From positions 1 through 26,934 of the forward strand of contig JBKPIY010000027.1 in assembly GCA_046730475.1 (NCBI GenBank): a stretch of 26,934 bases of DNA, read 5' to 3'. Below are positions 13,899-20,788 of the stretch, piece by piece. Position 1 is the first letter of the stretch; each line of letters starts with the position of its first letter. Both the position numbers and the translations under genes were made by a program. The notes beneath the pieces were generated by a model, which saw only the letters and a program-made list of their open reading frames with translations, did not search any database and was not told the origin of the DNA. The DNA comes from JBKPIY01 sp046730475 (lineage in GTDB: Bacteria > Actinomycetota > Thermoleophilia > Solirubrobacterales > 70-9).

Positions 13899-15021
13899 GC
13901 TCGAGGACATCGCCCACGAGTTGCGCGAGGGCCGCCCCCTTCCCAGCGAGCGCTTCGCCGCCGAGCTCGACGCCTGGGCGGCGGAGGGCTTTCCCCAGCC
14001 TGAACGGTCCCGCCGGTCCGCTCGGGAGGCGGGGAGCGAGCGCGCGCGCGCCCGCCGACCGGCCACCAGGAGGCAACGCTGGCTGCTCCCGACCTTCGCC
14101 GCCGCGGCGACCGCCCTGATCGTGATCGCCGTCGCTCTCTCCCAGGTTCACTTCGGGTCCAGCGGCGTGACGGGGGGGATTGGCGGTGGCGGCGCGGGCG
14201 GCGGCTCGGGCGCCGTGCAGGCAGGGCGGCCCGCGGCCACCCAGCCCGCGCCGGCGACGAGCGAGAGGCTGAAGTCGAGTGGATTCCGGGCGGCCACGGG
14301 AACCGTGGGGACGCCGCCGGTGCCGCCTTCGCCGGGCGGACTGGCGGCGGGACGGACGCGCGTCCAGGAGCAGTCGGCGTCGCTGACCCTCTCGACCGAC
14401 GCCGGGGCGGTGCGGGACGTCGCCGACGGCGTGGTCGACGTAACCGATCGATACGGAGGCTTCGTCGTCTCCTCGAACGTGACCAGCGGCGATGCCGATC
14501 GCGCCCGCGCCACCTTCGATCTGAAGATCCCGGCGCTCCACCTGCAGGCGGCGCTCGCCGACCTCTCCGATCTGGCGCACGTGCAGTCGCGCAACGAGGG
14601 CTCGCTCGACATCACCAAGGCGTACGTGACCGCAGGGGGCCGCTACAAGGACGACCGGGCCAAGGTCGAGTCGCTCCTCCGCCAGCTCGCGAGCTCGACC
14701 GATCCCAACGAGACGGCCAGCCTCCGCGCGCAGCTTCGCTTCGCCCGGCGGGAGCTGGCGGCGGCTCGCGCCCAGCTCCGCGAGCTCAAGTCGCGGGCGG
14801 CGTTCTCCACCGTTGGGGTGGCCGTCGTCTCAGACGGCGACGGGGCGGGCGCCTGGTCGATCGGCGACGCGGCCGACGACGCGCTGAAGGTGCTCCAGGC
14901 TCTCGGCGGAGCCGCCCTCGTCACCCTCGCCGTGGTCGTTCCGCTCGGCGCGGTCCTGGCCGCGATCTGGTTCGCAGCCACCGGGTTGCGCCGGAGGTGG
15001 CGGGAGAGCGTGCTCGACTGA
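13885..15021 (+). CDS. DUF4349 membrane protein, putative anti-sigma factor
   Basis: A 378-residue protein. Residues 1-65 are cytoplasmic, starting with LELEDIAHELREGRPLP, and a transmembrane helix spans about 66-86. A Gly/Ala/Pro-rich linker follows, then an extracytoplasmic DUF4349 domain: VQEQSASLTLSTDAG, DRYGGFVVSSN, FDLKIPALHLQAAL, a coiled coil rich in Leu/Arg/Ala near 255-305, and AFSTVGVAVV. A second transmembrane helix lies near 340-366, ending in RRRWRESVLD. The N-terminal segment lacks the HxxxCxxC zinc motif of ZAS anti-sigma proteins. The 14-nt overlap with the ECF gene suggests it holds that sigma factor at the membrane and responds to an envelope signal; this is inferred from context. 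Confidence 0.8.
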   Translation: MTPLELEDIAHELREGRPLPSERFAAELDAWAAEGFPQPERSRRSAREAGSERARARRPATRRQRWLLPTFAAAATALIVIAVALSQVHFGSSGVTGGIGGGGAGGGSGAVQAGRPAATQPAPATSERLKSSGFRAATGTVGTPPVPPSPGGLAAGRTRVQEQSASLTLSTDAGAVRDVADGVVDVTDRYGGFVVSSNVTSGDADRARATFDLKIPALHLQAALADLSDLAHVQSRNEGSLDITKAYVTAGGRYKDDRAKVESLLRQLASSTDPNETASLRAQLRFARRELAAARAQLRELKSRAAFSTVGVAVVSDGDGAGAWSIGDAADDALKVLQALGGAALVTLAVVVPLGAVLAAIWFAATGLRRRWRESVLD

Positions 15022-15040
15022 GATCCCCCATCCTTGGGGG

Positions 15041-15499
15041 GTGCCGATCCGCCGAGCTGAGGCCGCCGACCTCCCCGCGATCGAGGCGATCGTGGCGCGC
15101 GCTTACGAGAAATACGTCGAGCGCCTCGGGCGCCGCCCCTCGCCGATGGACGACGACTACGCCGCCAAGGTCGAGCGAGGCGAAGCGCTCGTCTGGGACG
15201 AGGGCGGCGTCGCCGGCGTCCTCGTCCTGATCCCGGCGCCCACCCACATCCTGATCGAGAACGTCGCGGTGGAGCCGGATCGCCAGGGCGAGGGCATCGG
15301 CGGCGCCCTGCTCGAGTTCGCCGAGGCTCGAGCCCGCGGGCTGGGCCTCCGCGAGATCCGCCTCTACACGAACGCGGCGATGACCGAGAACCTCCGCCTC
15401 TACCCCCGCCTCGGCTACGTCGAGTCCGGGCGGCGCTCGCAGAGGGGCTTCGACCGCGTCTTCTTCACCAAGCGCCTCGATCCGGCCGAACCGGCGTAG
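15041..15499 (+). CDS. GNAT family N-acetyltransferase
   Basis: A 152-residue single-domain acetyltransferase. The acetyl-CoA pyrophosphate loop is RQGEGIGGALL (motif A, after LIENVAVEPD), preceded by RRAEAADLPAIEAIVARAY at the N-terminus and followed by REIRLYTNAAMTENLRLYPRLGYVE, a conserved GNAT C-terminal block. Start GTG, 19 nt after the DUF4349 stop, with GGGG upstream. The acceptor cannot be told from sequence. It may be read through from the sigma operon. Confidence 0.87.
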   Translation: MPIRRAEAADLPAIEAIVARAYEKYVERLGRRPSPMDDDYAAKVERGEALVWDEGGVAGVLVLIPAPTHILIENVAVEPDRQGEGIGGALLEFAEARARGLGLREIRLYTNAAMTENLRLYPRLGYVESGRRSQRGFDRVFFTKRLDPAEPA

Positions 15500-15510
15500 C
15501 GCTCTCGTAA

Positions 15511-15527
15511 CGCCTCGCCGGGAGGCG
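15511..15527 (+). terminator. Short GC hairpin after the GNAT gene
   Basis: CGCCTC (15511-15516) pairs perfectly with GAGGCG (15522-15527) around a 5-nt loop, 11 nt past the stop. No T-run follows, so termination strength is doubtful; it also lies just upstream of the next -10 box. Confidence 0.3.
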
Positions 15528-15531
15528 CCAC

Positions 15532-15569
15532 TAGGATCCCGACAGCGGCGGCGGGCGGCGATCGCCGCC
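15532..15569 (+). promoter_or_regulatory. Putative promoter and 16-bp palindrome before the ABM-like gene
   Basis: TAGGAT (15532-15537) is a candidate -10. It is followed at 15554-15569 by the perfect palindrome GGCGGCGATCGCCGCC, which would lie about 10 nt into the transcript and could be an operator or an mRNA hairpin before the ribosome site. Confidence 0.4.
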
Positions 15570-15597
15570 GGGCCGGCTCGACCAAGGTGGAGTAGCG

Positions 15598-15900
15598 ATG
15601 CTCTGTGCACTGACGGTACGCAAGCTGAATCCCGGTTCCTTCGATGACTTCAGGCGAACGTTCGCCCCGCCGGATGAGGCCGAGGCGCCCCCCGGCTGGA
15701 AGCGCTTCTATGCGCTCCGGAACGTCGACGACGAGAATGAGGTGGTCACCTTCGGGTTCTTCGACGGGACCCTGGATGAGCTCCGGGGGAGTCAGGACAG
15801 CAGCGGCTACGAGGAGCGGCGCCAGGCGGTCGACGAGCTCGTCGAGTCGGTCGGCGCCGACGGCGTCTACGAGATCGTCGAGGAGCGCGTGAGGGAGTAG
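15598..15900 (+). CDS. Small antibiotic-biosynthesis-monooxygenase-like protein
   Basis: A 100-residue protein with the size and pattern of a dimeric alpha+beta (ferredoxin-like) domain: a first strand MLCALTVRKL, helix GSFDDFRRTF, strands RFYALRNVDDENEVVTFGFFDG, helix LDELRGS..YEERRQAVDELVESV and a last strand GVYEIVEER. This resembles ABM/EthD-like proteins, but no catalytic residues can be named, so the function is unknown. It has a good ribosome site (GGTGGAG, 7 nt from ATG). It is convergent with rubredoxin, 13 nt apart. Confidence 0.72.
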   Translation: MLCALTVRKLNPGSFDDFRRTFAPPDEAEAPPGWKRFYALRNVDDENEVVTFGFFDGTLDELRGSQDSSGYEERRQAVDELVESVGADGVYEIVEERVRE

Positions 15901-15913
15901 ACGCCCAGGGGAA

Positions 15914-16090
15914 CTACTCCTCGTAGGGCTCGAAGTCGCTCTTCCGCGCTCCGCAGACCGGGCAGAACCAATCGTCCGGGATGTCGTCGAAGGGCGTTCC
16001 GGGCGGCACTCCGCCGTCCGGGTCGCCCTCGTCGGGGTCGTAGATGAACCCGCACGACGTGCACATGTAGAGCTGCTTCTCCGCCACCAC
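15914..16090 (-). CDS. Rubredoxin
   Basis: A 58-residue one-iron electron carrier. C10 and C13 (CTSCG) and C43 and C46 (CPVCG) bind the iron. The intervening YDPDEGDPDGGVPPGTPFDDIP and DWFCP are classical rubredoxin sequence. The frame is open well upstream, but the GTG at 16090 (or the adjacent one at 16087) gives the normal length, and TAGATT ends 8 nt before it. The partner could be a diiron oxygenase or an oxygen-defence enzyme; none is adjacent, though an R2lox diiron-type protein lies 5.6 kb away. Confidence 0.93.
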   Translation of the reverse strand: MVAEKQLYMCTSCGFIYDPDEGDPDGGVPPGTPFDDIPDDWFCPVCGARKSDFEPYEE

Positions 16091-16098
16091 GGCGGGGC

Positions 16099-16104
16099 AA
16101 TCTA
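16099..16104 (-). promoter_or_regulatory. Putative leaderless -10 box of rubredoxin (TAGATT)
   Basis: TAGATT on the minus strand ends 8 nt before the GTG at 16090. No Shine-Dalgarno is visible. Confidence 0.5.
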
Positions 16105-16145
16105 TTCGAAACCCCGGCCCCGGCCGCACACGGGACGACCAGAGG

Positions 16146-16151
16146 TAGGGT
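16146..16151 (+). promoter_or_regulatory. Putative leaderless -10 box of the Nudix gene (TAGGGT)
   Basis: TAGGGT ends 9 nt before the GTG at 16161. It is divergent from the rubredoxin promoter 41 nt away. Confidence 0.45.
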
Positions 16152-16160
16152 GGGCTGCGC

Positions 16161-16757
16161 GTGGAGGAGACCGAGCCAGCCATCCCCCGCCCCGCCGCCA
16201 CCGTGATCCTGCTGCGGCGAGGCGGCACGCACTCCGCCCGGGGGCTCGAGGTGTGCATGGTGAGGCGCAACCCACACGCGCGGTTCATGCCCGGCGTCTG
16301 GGTCTTTCCCGGTGGCGCCGTGGACGACGCCGACGGCGGGGACGAGCCCGGCCACCGTGCCTGCGCGGTGCGCGAGCTGCGGGAGGAGGCGGGGATCGAG
16401 ATAACCGCCGAGGAGCTGGTCGCCTACTCGCGCTGGATCACGCCCCGGGTCGTCCCGATCCGCTTCGACACCCGCTTCTATCTCGCGCTCGGCCCCGCCC
16501 ATTCCCCACCCCGCCCCGACGACTCGGAGACGGTCGACGCCGGGTGGTTTGCGCCCCGTGCGGCCCTCGACGCCCATCAGCGCGGCGAGATGGAGCTCGT
16601 CTTCCCGACCATCAAGCACCTCGAGTCGCTCCTCCCGTTCGCCAGCGCCGACCAGGCGCTCGAGGCAGCGCGCCGGCGCCAGGTGAAGGCGATCGAGCCC
16701 ACGGTCGTCGGCCAGGGTGACGCCCGGCGGATCGAGCTTCCAGAGGGCCTTCCCTAG
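16161..16757 (+). CDS. NUDIX hydrolase (NUDT19/CoA diphosphatase-like)
   Basis: A 198-residue cytoplasmic hydrolase of nucleoside diphosphate-linked compounds. The Nudix box is present in stretched form: FPGGAVDDAD, then a short insertion, then CAVRELREEAGIE (RExxEEAG catalytic glutamates). ATVILLRRG at the N-terminus and FMPGVWVFPGG are typical of the NUDT7/NUDT19 branch, whose members hydrolyse CoA and acyl-CoA, and WITPRVVPIRFDTRFYLA is also usual there. Substrate assignment is an inference. GTG start, 9 nt after TAGGGT. Confidence 0.88.
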   Translation: MEETEPAIPRPAATVILLRRGGTHSARGLEVCMVRRNPHARFMPGVWVFPGGAVDDADGGDEPGHRACAVRELREEAGIEITAEELVAYSRWITPRVVPIRFDTRFYLALGPAHSPPRPDDSETVDAGWFAPRAALDAHQRGEMELVFPTIKHLESLLPFASADQALEAARRRQVKAIEPTVVGQGDARRIELPEGLP

Positions 16758-16759
16758 GC

Positions 16760-17283
16760 GTGCCTCGGGCGCCGGGCGCGCGACCTGAACGGGTCACCCG
16801 CGGGCCGCAGGTCAGCGTGGGGCCGGCTTGGGCTCCGGACTCGGGCAACGAACAGCGTCTGGTCTCTGCATCGCGGGGGGCACCCGGCCTAGGCGTCTGC
16901 TTGGCGACGCCGCGAGAGGGTTCCCGAGCTGATCACCCGACGGCGATCAGGTAGTCCTCCCCGCGGCGAGGCGATCTGGAACCGGACCGAACGAGACGTC
17001 GGGCCGGCGCCTCTACACGCTCCCCGCGGCTGGCGGGGAGCTCCGGCAGATCGCCGCCGAGACCGCTCTCGCCCCGGCGGCCTGGTCACCGGACGGCGAG
17101 TGGATCGCGTTCGTCCCGACCCAGGGCGCCATCGCGCTCGTGCGACCGGACGGGGCCGATCGACACGACATCGTCAGCCTCGGGGACCGCCAGATCCACG
17201 ATCTCGCCTGGTCGCCCGACGGGACCGAGCTCGCCTTCGTGGTTGGGAGGAAGCCGGTGCGCGGCTACCACTTCGGCGACTGA
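16760..17283 (+). pseudogene. Decayed PD40/TolB-like beta-propeller gene, 5'-truncated
   Basis: The 578-nt gap between the Nudix and split-barrel genes encodes the remains of a WD40-like (PD40) propeller. In the frame ending at TGA 17281 lie AAWSPDGEWIAFV and LAWSPDGTELAFV, with SGRRLYTLPAAGGELRQIA before them. Just upstream, at 16930-16932, the tryptophan codon of another repeat is TGA: the sequence reads GFPS, stop, SPDGDQVVL. Further 5', a third repeat (VGPAWAPDSG, near 16820-16850) is in a different frame, so at least one frameshift separates the parts. No start codon or signal peptide remains. The intact relatives are periplasmic or secreted propellers. The repeats stay readable, so the loss looks fairly recent. 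The alternative, a short functional C-terminal fragment, is less likely. Confidence 0.78.
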
Positions 17284-17335
17284 GCGCTGCGGGATTCAGG
17301 CATCAGGATCACCGCCATGGTGGGAGAATCACGAC

Positions 17336-18310
17336 GTGACGAGCAGCCTCCCGCAAGAGGTCCGGGACGCGTTCGACCGCTTCATCACCTGCGAGTACAC
17401 GACGGTCAGCGCTCGACAGCAGCCGATCACCTGGCCGGTCACCCCCTACTACCAGCAGGGAGGCCCCTGCCTGGACGTGACCACCGGGCTCGGCTACCCG
17501 AAGAAGGCGGACGACGCGGTCCGCCATCCCAGCGTCTCCCTGCTGTTCTCGGACCCGACGGGCTCGGGGATCGACAGCGGGATCCAGGTGCTCGTCCAGG
17601 GCACCGCCGCGGTCGACGACCGCGATCTCGAGGCGAATCGGGAGCGCTACTTCCGGGAGTTGGGCGCGAAGCTGCCGGCGACCAGGAAGACGCACCCGCC
17701 GAAGGCGGTGCGGGGGTGGTTCAACTGGTACTACACGCGGATCTACGTCCACATTCGCCCGGAGCGGATCTTCGTGTGGGCGAACGGCGACATCTCCGCC
17801 GGTCCGGCGATCCACGACGCCCACCTCGAGGAGGTCCGCTCGGGCCACGCCGAGGAGCCCGGAGAGGAGCACGGCGCTCCCGCCGGAGGGACGATCGCCT
17901 GGGACGGCCGGATCGAGCACCTCGGACGCGACCACCCGACCGCGGTCCTGAGCTGGCTCGCTCCCGATGGCTTTCCCCTGTCGGTGCGAGTGCCCGTGCG
18001 CGCGGATCGCGCCTCCCGCTCGGTCGCGATCGAGGCTGAGCCCACCGGGCTGCCGCTGATCGAGGGCCGCGCCTGCCTGACGGCGCACCGCCACGCGCCG
18101 GACTTCACCTGGCAGCAGAACTTCCAGGTGCGCGGCGACCTCGTCCGCGACCAGCGCGGCTGGCGGCTCGTGCCCCACGGGATGGTCGGCGGCTTCGAGC
18201 TGCCGCCCGGCGGGCTCCATCGCTACCGCGCGTTCATCGGCGGGGGATTCCGCCACTACCGGGCCGCCCGCCGCCGACTGAAGGCCCGCGGGGCCGCCGC
18301 CTCGGACTAG
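17336..18310 (+). CDS. Pyridoxamine 5'-phosphate oxidase-like (FMN split-barrel) protein
   Basis: A 324-residue protein that appears to contain two split-barrel halves. The first (1-150) has FITCEYTTVSARQQPITWPVTPYYQ, LDVTTGLGYPKKADDAVRHPSVSLLFSDPTG and VLVQGTAAVDD, the pattern of F420/FMN-binding PNPOx-like domains. The second begins near HLGRDHPTAVLSWLAPDGFPLSVRVPV and may be a degenerate copy. Cofactor and substrate are unknown. Start GTG, with GGGAG about 9 nt before; an overlapping ATG at 17317 is in another frame. Its stop shares a CTAG with the convergent neighbour. It follows directly after the propeller pseudogene. Confidence 0.8.
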   Translation: MTSSLPQEVRDAFDRFITCEYTTVSARQQPITWPVTPYYQQGGPCLDVTTGLGYPKKADDAVRHPSVSLLFSDPTGSGIDSGIQVLVQGTAAVDDRDLEANRERYFRELGAKLPATRKTHPPKAVRGWFNWYYTRIYVHIRPERIFVWANGDISAGPAIHDAHLEEVRSGHAEEPGEEHGAPAGGTIAWDGRIEHLGRDHPTAVLSWLAPDGFPLSVRVPVRADRASRSVAIEAEPTGLPLIEGRACLTAHRHAPDFTWQQNFQVRGDLVRDQRGWRLVPHGMVGGFELPPGGLHRYRAFIGGGFRHYRAARRRLKARGAAASD

Positions 18311-19005
18311 CTGGGCCTGGCCGCGCCGGGGACCGGTGGGAACGGCTCCATCCCGGCGTACCAGGGCCCGATCGCGTAGGTGGCAAGGCCCTCCTCGGCC
18401 ATCTCCCGGCGAAGGCGCTCGAAGATCCCCCCGGCGGCCTTCAGCGCCCCCTCCAGCTCCTCGCCGGTGCGCTCCCGGAGGCGCCAGTGGAAGAAGAGCT
18501 GGGCGTCGGTGATCCCGAAGTCGACCTCGGCCGGAATCCGGGTGGTCCAGTCCAGGAACGCCGGGCTGAACAGCTCCCGGAGTGCGATCGGGTCGTGCTC
18601 GGCGGGGACGGTTGCGATGAACCGCTTGTTGAACTCGACGCTCTCGAACTCGACCCGGCGGCGGGAATGACGGTCGAGGGAGTCCTCGGGGGTGCGCTCG
18701 ATCGACTCGACGTTGAAGATCGGGACCACCCTGGCGAGATCGGGCATGTGGGCCTTGGCGAGGACGGCGCCGGGGAGGATCGCCTTGCGCCCGAAGCCGC
18801 CCTCCTCGTGCTCGTCGGCGTCGCAGCTCGCCCCCCAAAAGCCCGACGCGAGCTCGCCGGTGATCCGGTTTGTGCCCCCTGGGCAGAGCGCCGCGGGCGC
18901 CCCTCTCGGGTTGATGCCCCCGATCTCCTCGTAGCGAAGCCCGCGCTTGGCCGCCAGGGCGCGAACCGCCTCGCTCCAGCGATCTGCCTCGTCCCGGGCG
19001 CTCAT
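18307..19005 (-). CDS. Hypothetical protein
   Basis: A 232-residue soluble protein that I do not recognise with confidence. There is no signal peptide or membrane helix. The middle part (FESVEFNKRFIATVPAEHDP, FSPAFLDWTTRIPAEVDFGI, QLFFHWRLRERTGEELEGAL) has the look of DUF3137-like proteins: a strand-rich domain with an LFSPAF helix followed by helices. The N-terminal third has CPGGTNRITGELASGFWGASCDAD. The gene starts at an ATG 34 nt after the alcohol dehydrogenase stop on the same strand, so the two are probably one transcript. Its last 4 nt overlap the stop of the split-barrel gene tail to tail. Confidence 0.75.
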   Translation of the reverse strand: MSARDEADRWSEAVRALAAKRGLRYEEIGGINPRGAPAALCPGGTNRITGELASGFWGASCDADEHEEGGFGRKAILPGAVLAKAHMPDLARVVPIFNVESIERTPEDSLDRHSRRRVEFESVEFNKRFIATVPAEHDPIALRELFSPAFLDWTTRIPAEVDFGITDAQLFFHWRLRERTGEELEGALKAAGGIFERLRREMAEEGLATYAIGPWYAGMEPFPPVPGAARPS

Positions 19006-19039
19006 CGAGCTCGGCGATCGCCGCTCGGCAGGCGCACGG

Positions 19040-20281
19040 CTACAGCGCCCGCTTGTAGAGGGCCTCGAAGTCCCCGTCGGCGAGCTCGCGGGCGTTGGTG
19101 AGGCTGCATCCGTCGCCCATCGCCCCCTCGACCAGCTCCGGGATCCCGGCCTCGGGGACGCCCACCTCGGAGAGGCGCTGGGGAAGGCCGAGCCGCGCGG
19201 TGAGCTCGCTCACCCAGGCGGCCAGGGAATCCCCGACGTCCGCGTCGGAGCCATGCGGGTCGGCGCCGAGTACCTCGGCGAGGTCGCGATAGCGGTCGGC
19301 GATCTCGCTGCCCCCAGCGCAGTTGAAGCGAATCACGTGCGGAAGGTTGATCGCGTTCGCGAGCCCGTGGGGGACCCCGTAAAGGGCCCCGGCCGAATGC
19401 GACATCGAATGGGTGGCACCGAGCGCCGAGGCCCCGGCGGCGCCGGGGACGATCGCCAGGCAGGCCGCGATCAGCATGTTGCCGCGCCCCTCCTCGTTCG
19501 AGGGGTCCTCCACCGCCACCGGGAGGTTGGCGCGGATCATCCGCAGCGCCTGCAGGCAGAAGGCCTCGCCGTGGGGGCTCCACTCGGGGCCGGTGTAGGC
19601 CTCGATCGCGTGGGTCATCGCGTCCATCCCGGTGGTGGCGGCGATCGCCGGGGGCAGGGTGCGGGTCGACTCGGGGTCGAGAATCGCGAGCCGCGGGAAG
19701 AGGGGGAAGTCGCCGATCAGGAGCTTGATGTGCTGCTCGCGGTCCTTGATCACGGCGCCCATCGAGACCTCCGAGCCGGTCCCGGCCGTGGTCGGGATGC
19801 AGGCGAGCGGCGCCACCGGCTTCGGCGCTCCGAGGCCGTCGTCCTCGCGGGGAAGCGTGTACAGGCCCTCGTAGTCGAGGGTGGTGCCGCCGTGGCTGAA
19901 GACGGCGTTGGCGACCTTGGCCGTGTCCATCACCGAGCCGCCGCCGACCGCCAGGAACGAGTCGGCGCCCGCCGCCCTGGCGGCGTCCGCGCAGGCGGCG
20001 ACCGTCGCGGTCGAGGAGTCCTGGGGGACGTCATCGAACATCCCGGCGACCTCGAGGCCACCGTCGGCCACCCCGTCTGAGACCCTGTCGATCAGACCGG
20101 TGCCGCGGATCACCTCGTCGGTGACGATCAGCGGGCGCTTGGCACCGTCCTTCATGAACTCGAAGCCGGCTCCCGCGATCATTCCCCGGCCGGCGACCAC
20201 CCGGGTCGGGTGGGCGAACTGGTAGTAGTCCTTGAAGCCCGAGAACTGACGGGCGTCGGCACCGAGCGCTTCCGCTTCCAC
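19040..20281 (-). CDS. Iron-containing alcohol dehydrogenase
   Basis: A 413-residue NAD(P)-dependent, metal-activated dehydrogenase of group III, reducing aldehydes or oxidising alcohols. The nucleotide-binding segment is VGGGSVMDTAK, followed by PTTAGTGSEVS. Metal ligands are expected in TTGMDAMTHAIEAY and in the histidines of LGATHSMSHSAGALYGVPHGLANAINLPHV. Substrate cannot be read from sequence. The GTG start sits 7 nt after TAATCT with no Shine-Dalgarno. The hypothetical gene follows in the same direction; the SCP2-like gene precedes it by 26 nt, but the hexamer in between suggests a separate promoter. Confidence 0.92.
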   Translation of the reverse strand: MEAEALGADARQFSGFKDYYQFAHPTRVVAGRGMIAGAGFEFMKDGAKRPLIVTDEVIRGTGLIDRVSDGVADGGLEVAGMFDDVPQDSSTATVAACADAARAAGADSFLAVGGGSVMDTAKVANAVFSHGGTTLDYEGLYTLPREDDGLGAPKPVAPLACIPTTAGTGSEVSMGAVIKDREQHIKLLIGDFPLFPRLAILDPESTRTLPPAIAATTGMDAMTHAIEAYTGPEWSPHGEAFCLQALRMIRANLPVAVEDPSNEEGRGNMLIAACLAIVPGAAGASALGATHSMSHSAGALYGVPHGLANAINLPHVIRFNCAGGSEIADRYRDLAEVLGADPHGSDADVGDSLAAWVSELTARLGLPQRLSEVGVPEAGIPELVEGAMGDGCSLTNARELADGDFEALYKRAL

Positions 20282-20288
20282 GGCCGCG

Positions 20289-20294
20289 AGATTA
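20289..20294 (-). promoter_or_regulatory. Putative leaderless -10 box of the Fe-ADH (TAATCT)
   Basis: TAATCT on the minus strand ends 7 nt before the GTG at 20281, inside the 26-nt gap after the SCP2 gene. Confidence 0.5.
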
Positions 20295-20307
20295 GTGGCT
20301 GGAGGAC

Positions 20308-20727
20308 CTAGGCGGCGTCGATCAGGTCCTGGCGATCCTGGGACTCGAGCAGCGCCTTGTAGCGCGGGAAGACCGGCTTGGTCAGCGGCACCAGCTTGAG
20401 GATCTTCGCCACCGGGCCCTTCGCCTTGATCTGGCCGCGGGCGAGGGCGACGGTGACATTCACCTTCCCGAGCCAGAACCGGTGGGCGGTGTCGGCCTCC
20501 ATGCTCATCACCACCTCGGGCTCCATCTCGGTGTCGCCAAAGTCGACGTCCCCAGGCCGGCCTTCCTGGAGCCGAACGGTGATCACCGACTCGGGATCGC
20601 GGTAGTCGTATTGGACGATCGTGTTCGCCTTGCGGAACTTGGGGGCAAGCTCGTCGTCCTCGGCCAGGTCCTGGAACAGCTTGCCAACGGTCTCGTAGAC
20701 CTCCTGGGCGTCCTTGAAGTAGGCCAA
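20308..20727 (-). CDS. SCP2-like sterol/lipid carrier domain protein
   Basis: A 139-residue protein comprising one SCP2-like domain: helices EVYETVGKLFQDLAEDDELA, strands TIVQYDYRDPESVITVRLQEG, MEPEVVMSMEADTAHRFWLGKVNVTVALARGQIKAKGPVAKILKL and a C-terminal helix. Such domains bind acyl chains or other hydrophobic ligands. The start is TTG, chosen because a strong AGGAGG lies immediately upstream and no later Met leaves an intact first helix. TAGGAT (20767-20762) lies further up. Its neighbours (Fe-ADH, TetR, R2lox) fit a fatty-acid-related cluster, which is an inference. Confidence 0.85.
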   Translation of the reverse strand: MAYFKDAQEVYETVGKLFQDLAEDDELAPKFRKANTIVQYDYRDPESVITVRLQEGRPGDVDFGDTEMEPEVVMSMEADTAHRFWLGKVNVTVALARGQIKAKGPVAKILKLVPLTKPVFPRYKALLESQDRQDLIDAA

Positions 20728-20761
20728 CTCTCCTCCTCTGTCGCTTCCCTTCCCACGCGAA

Positions 20762-20767
20762 ATCCTA
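20762..20767 (-). promoter_or_regulatory. Putative -10 box of the SCP2-like gene (TAGGAT)
   Basis: TAGGAT on the minus strand gives a leader of about 28 nt that contains AGGAGG before the TTG start. It lies between the tetR stop and the gene. Confidence 0.45.
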
Positions 20768-20788
20768 TGGCCACCGGATGCCGACAGC

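Noticed and set aside
16760..16954. A 64-residue frame after the Nudix gene taken as a gene
   Set aside because: It contains only one propeller repeat, and neighbouring repeats continue in another frame, so it is part of the pseudogene.
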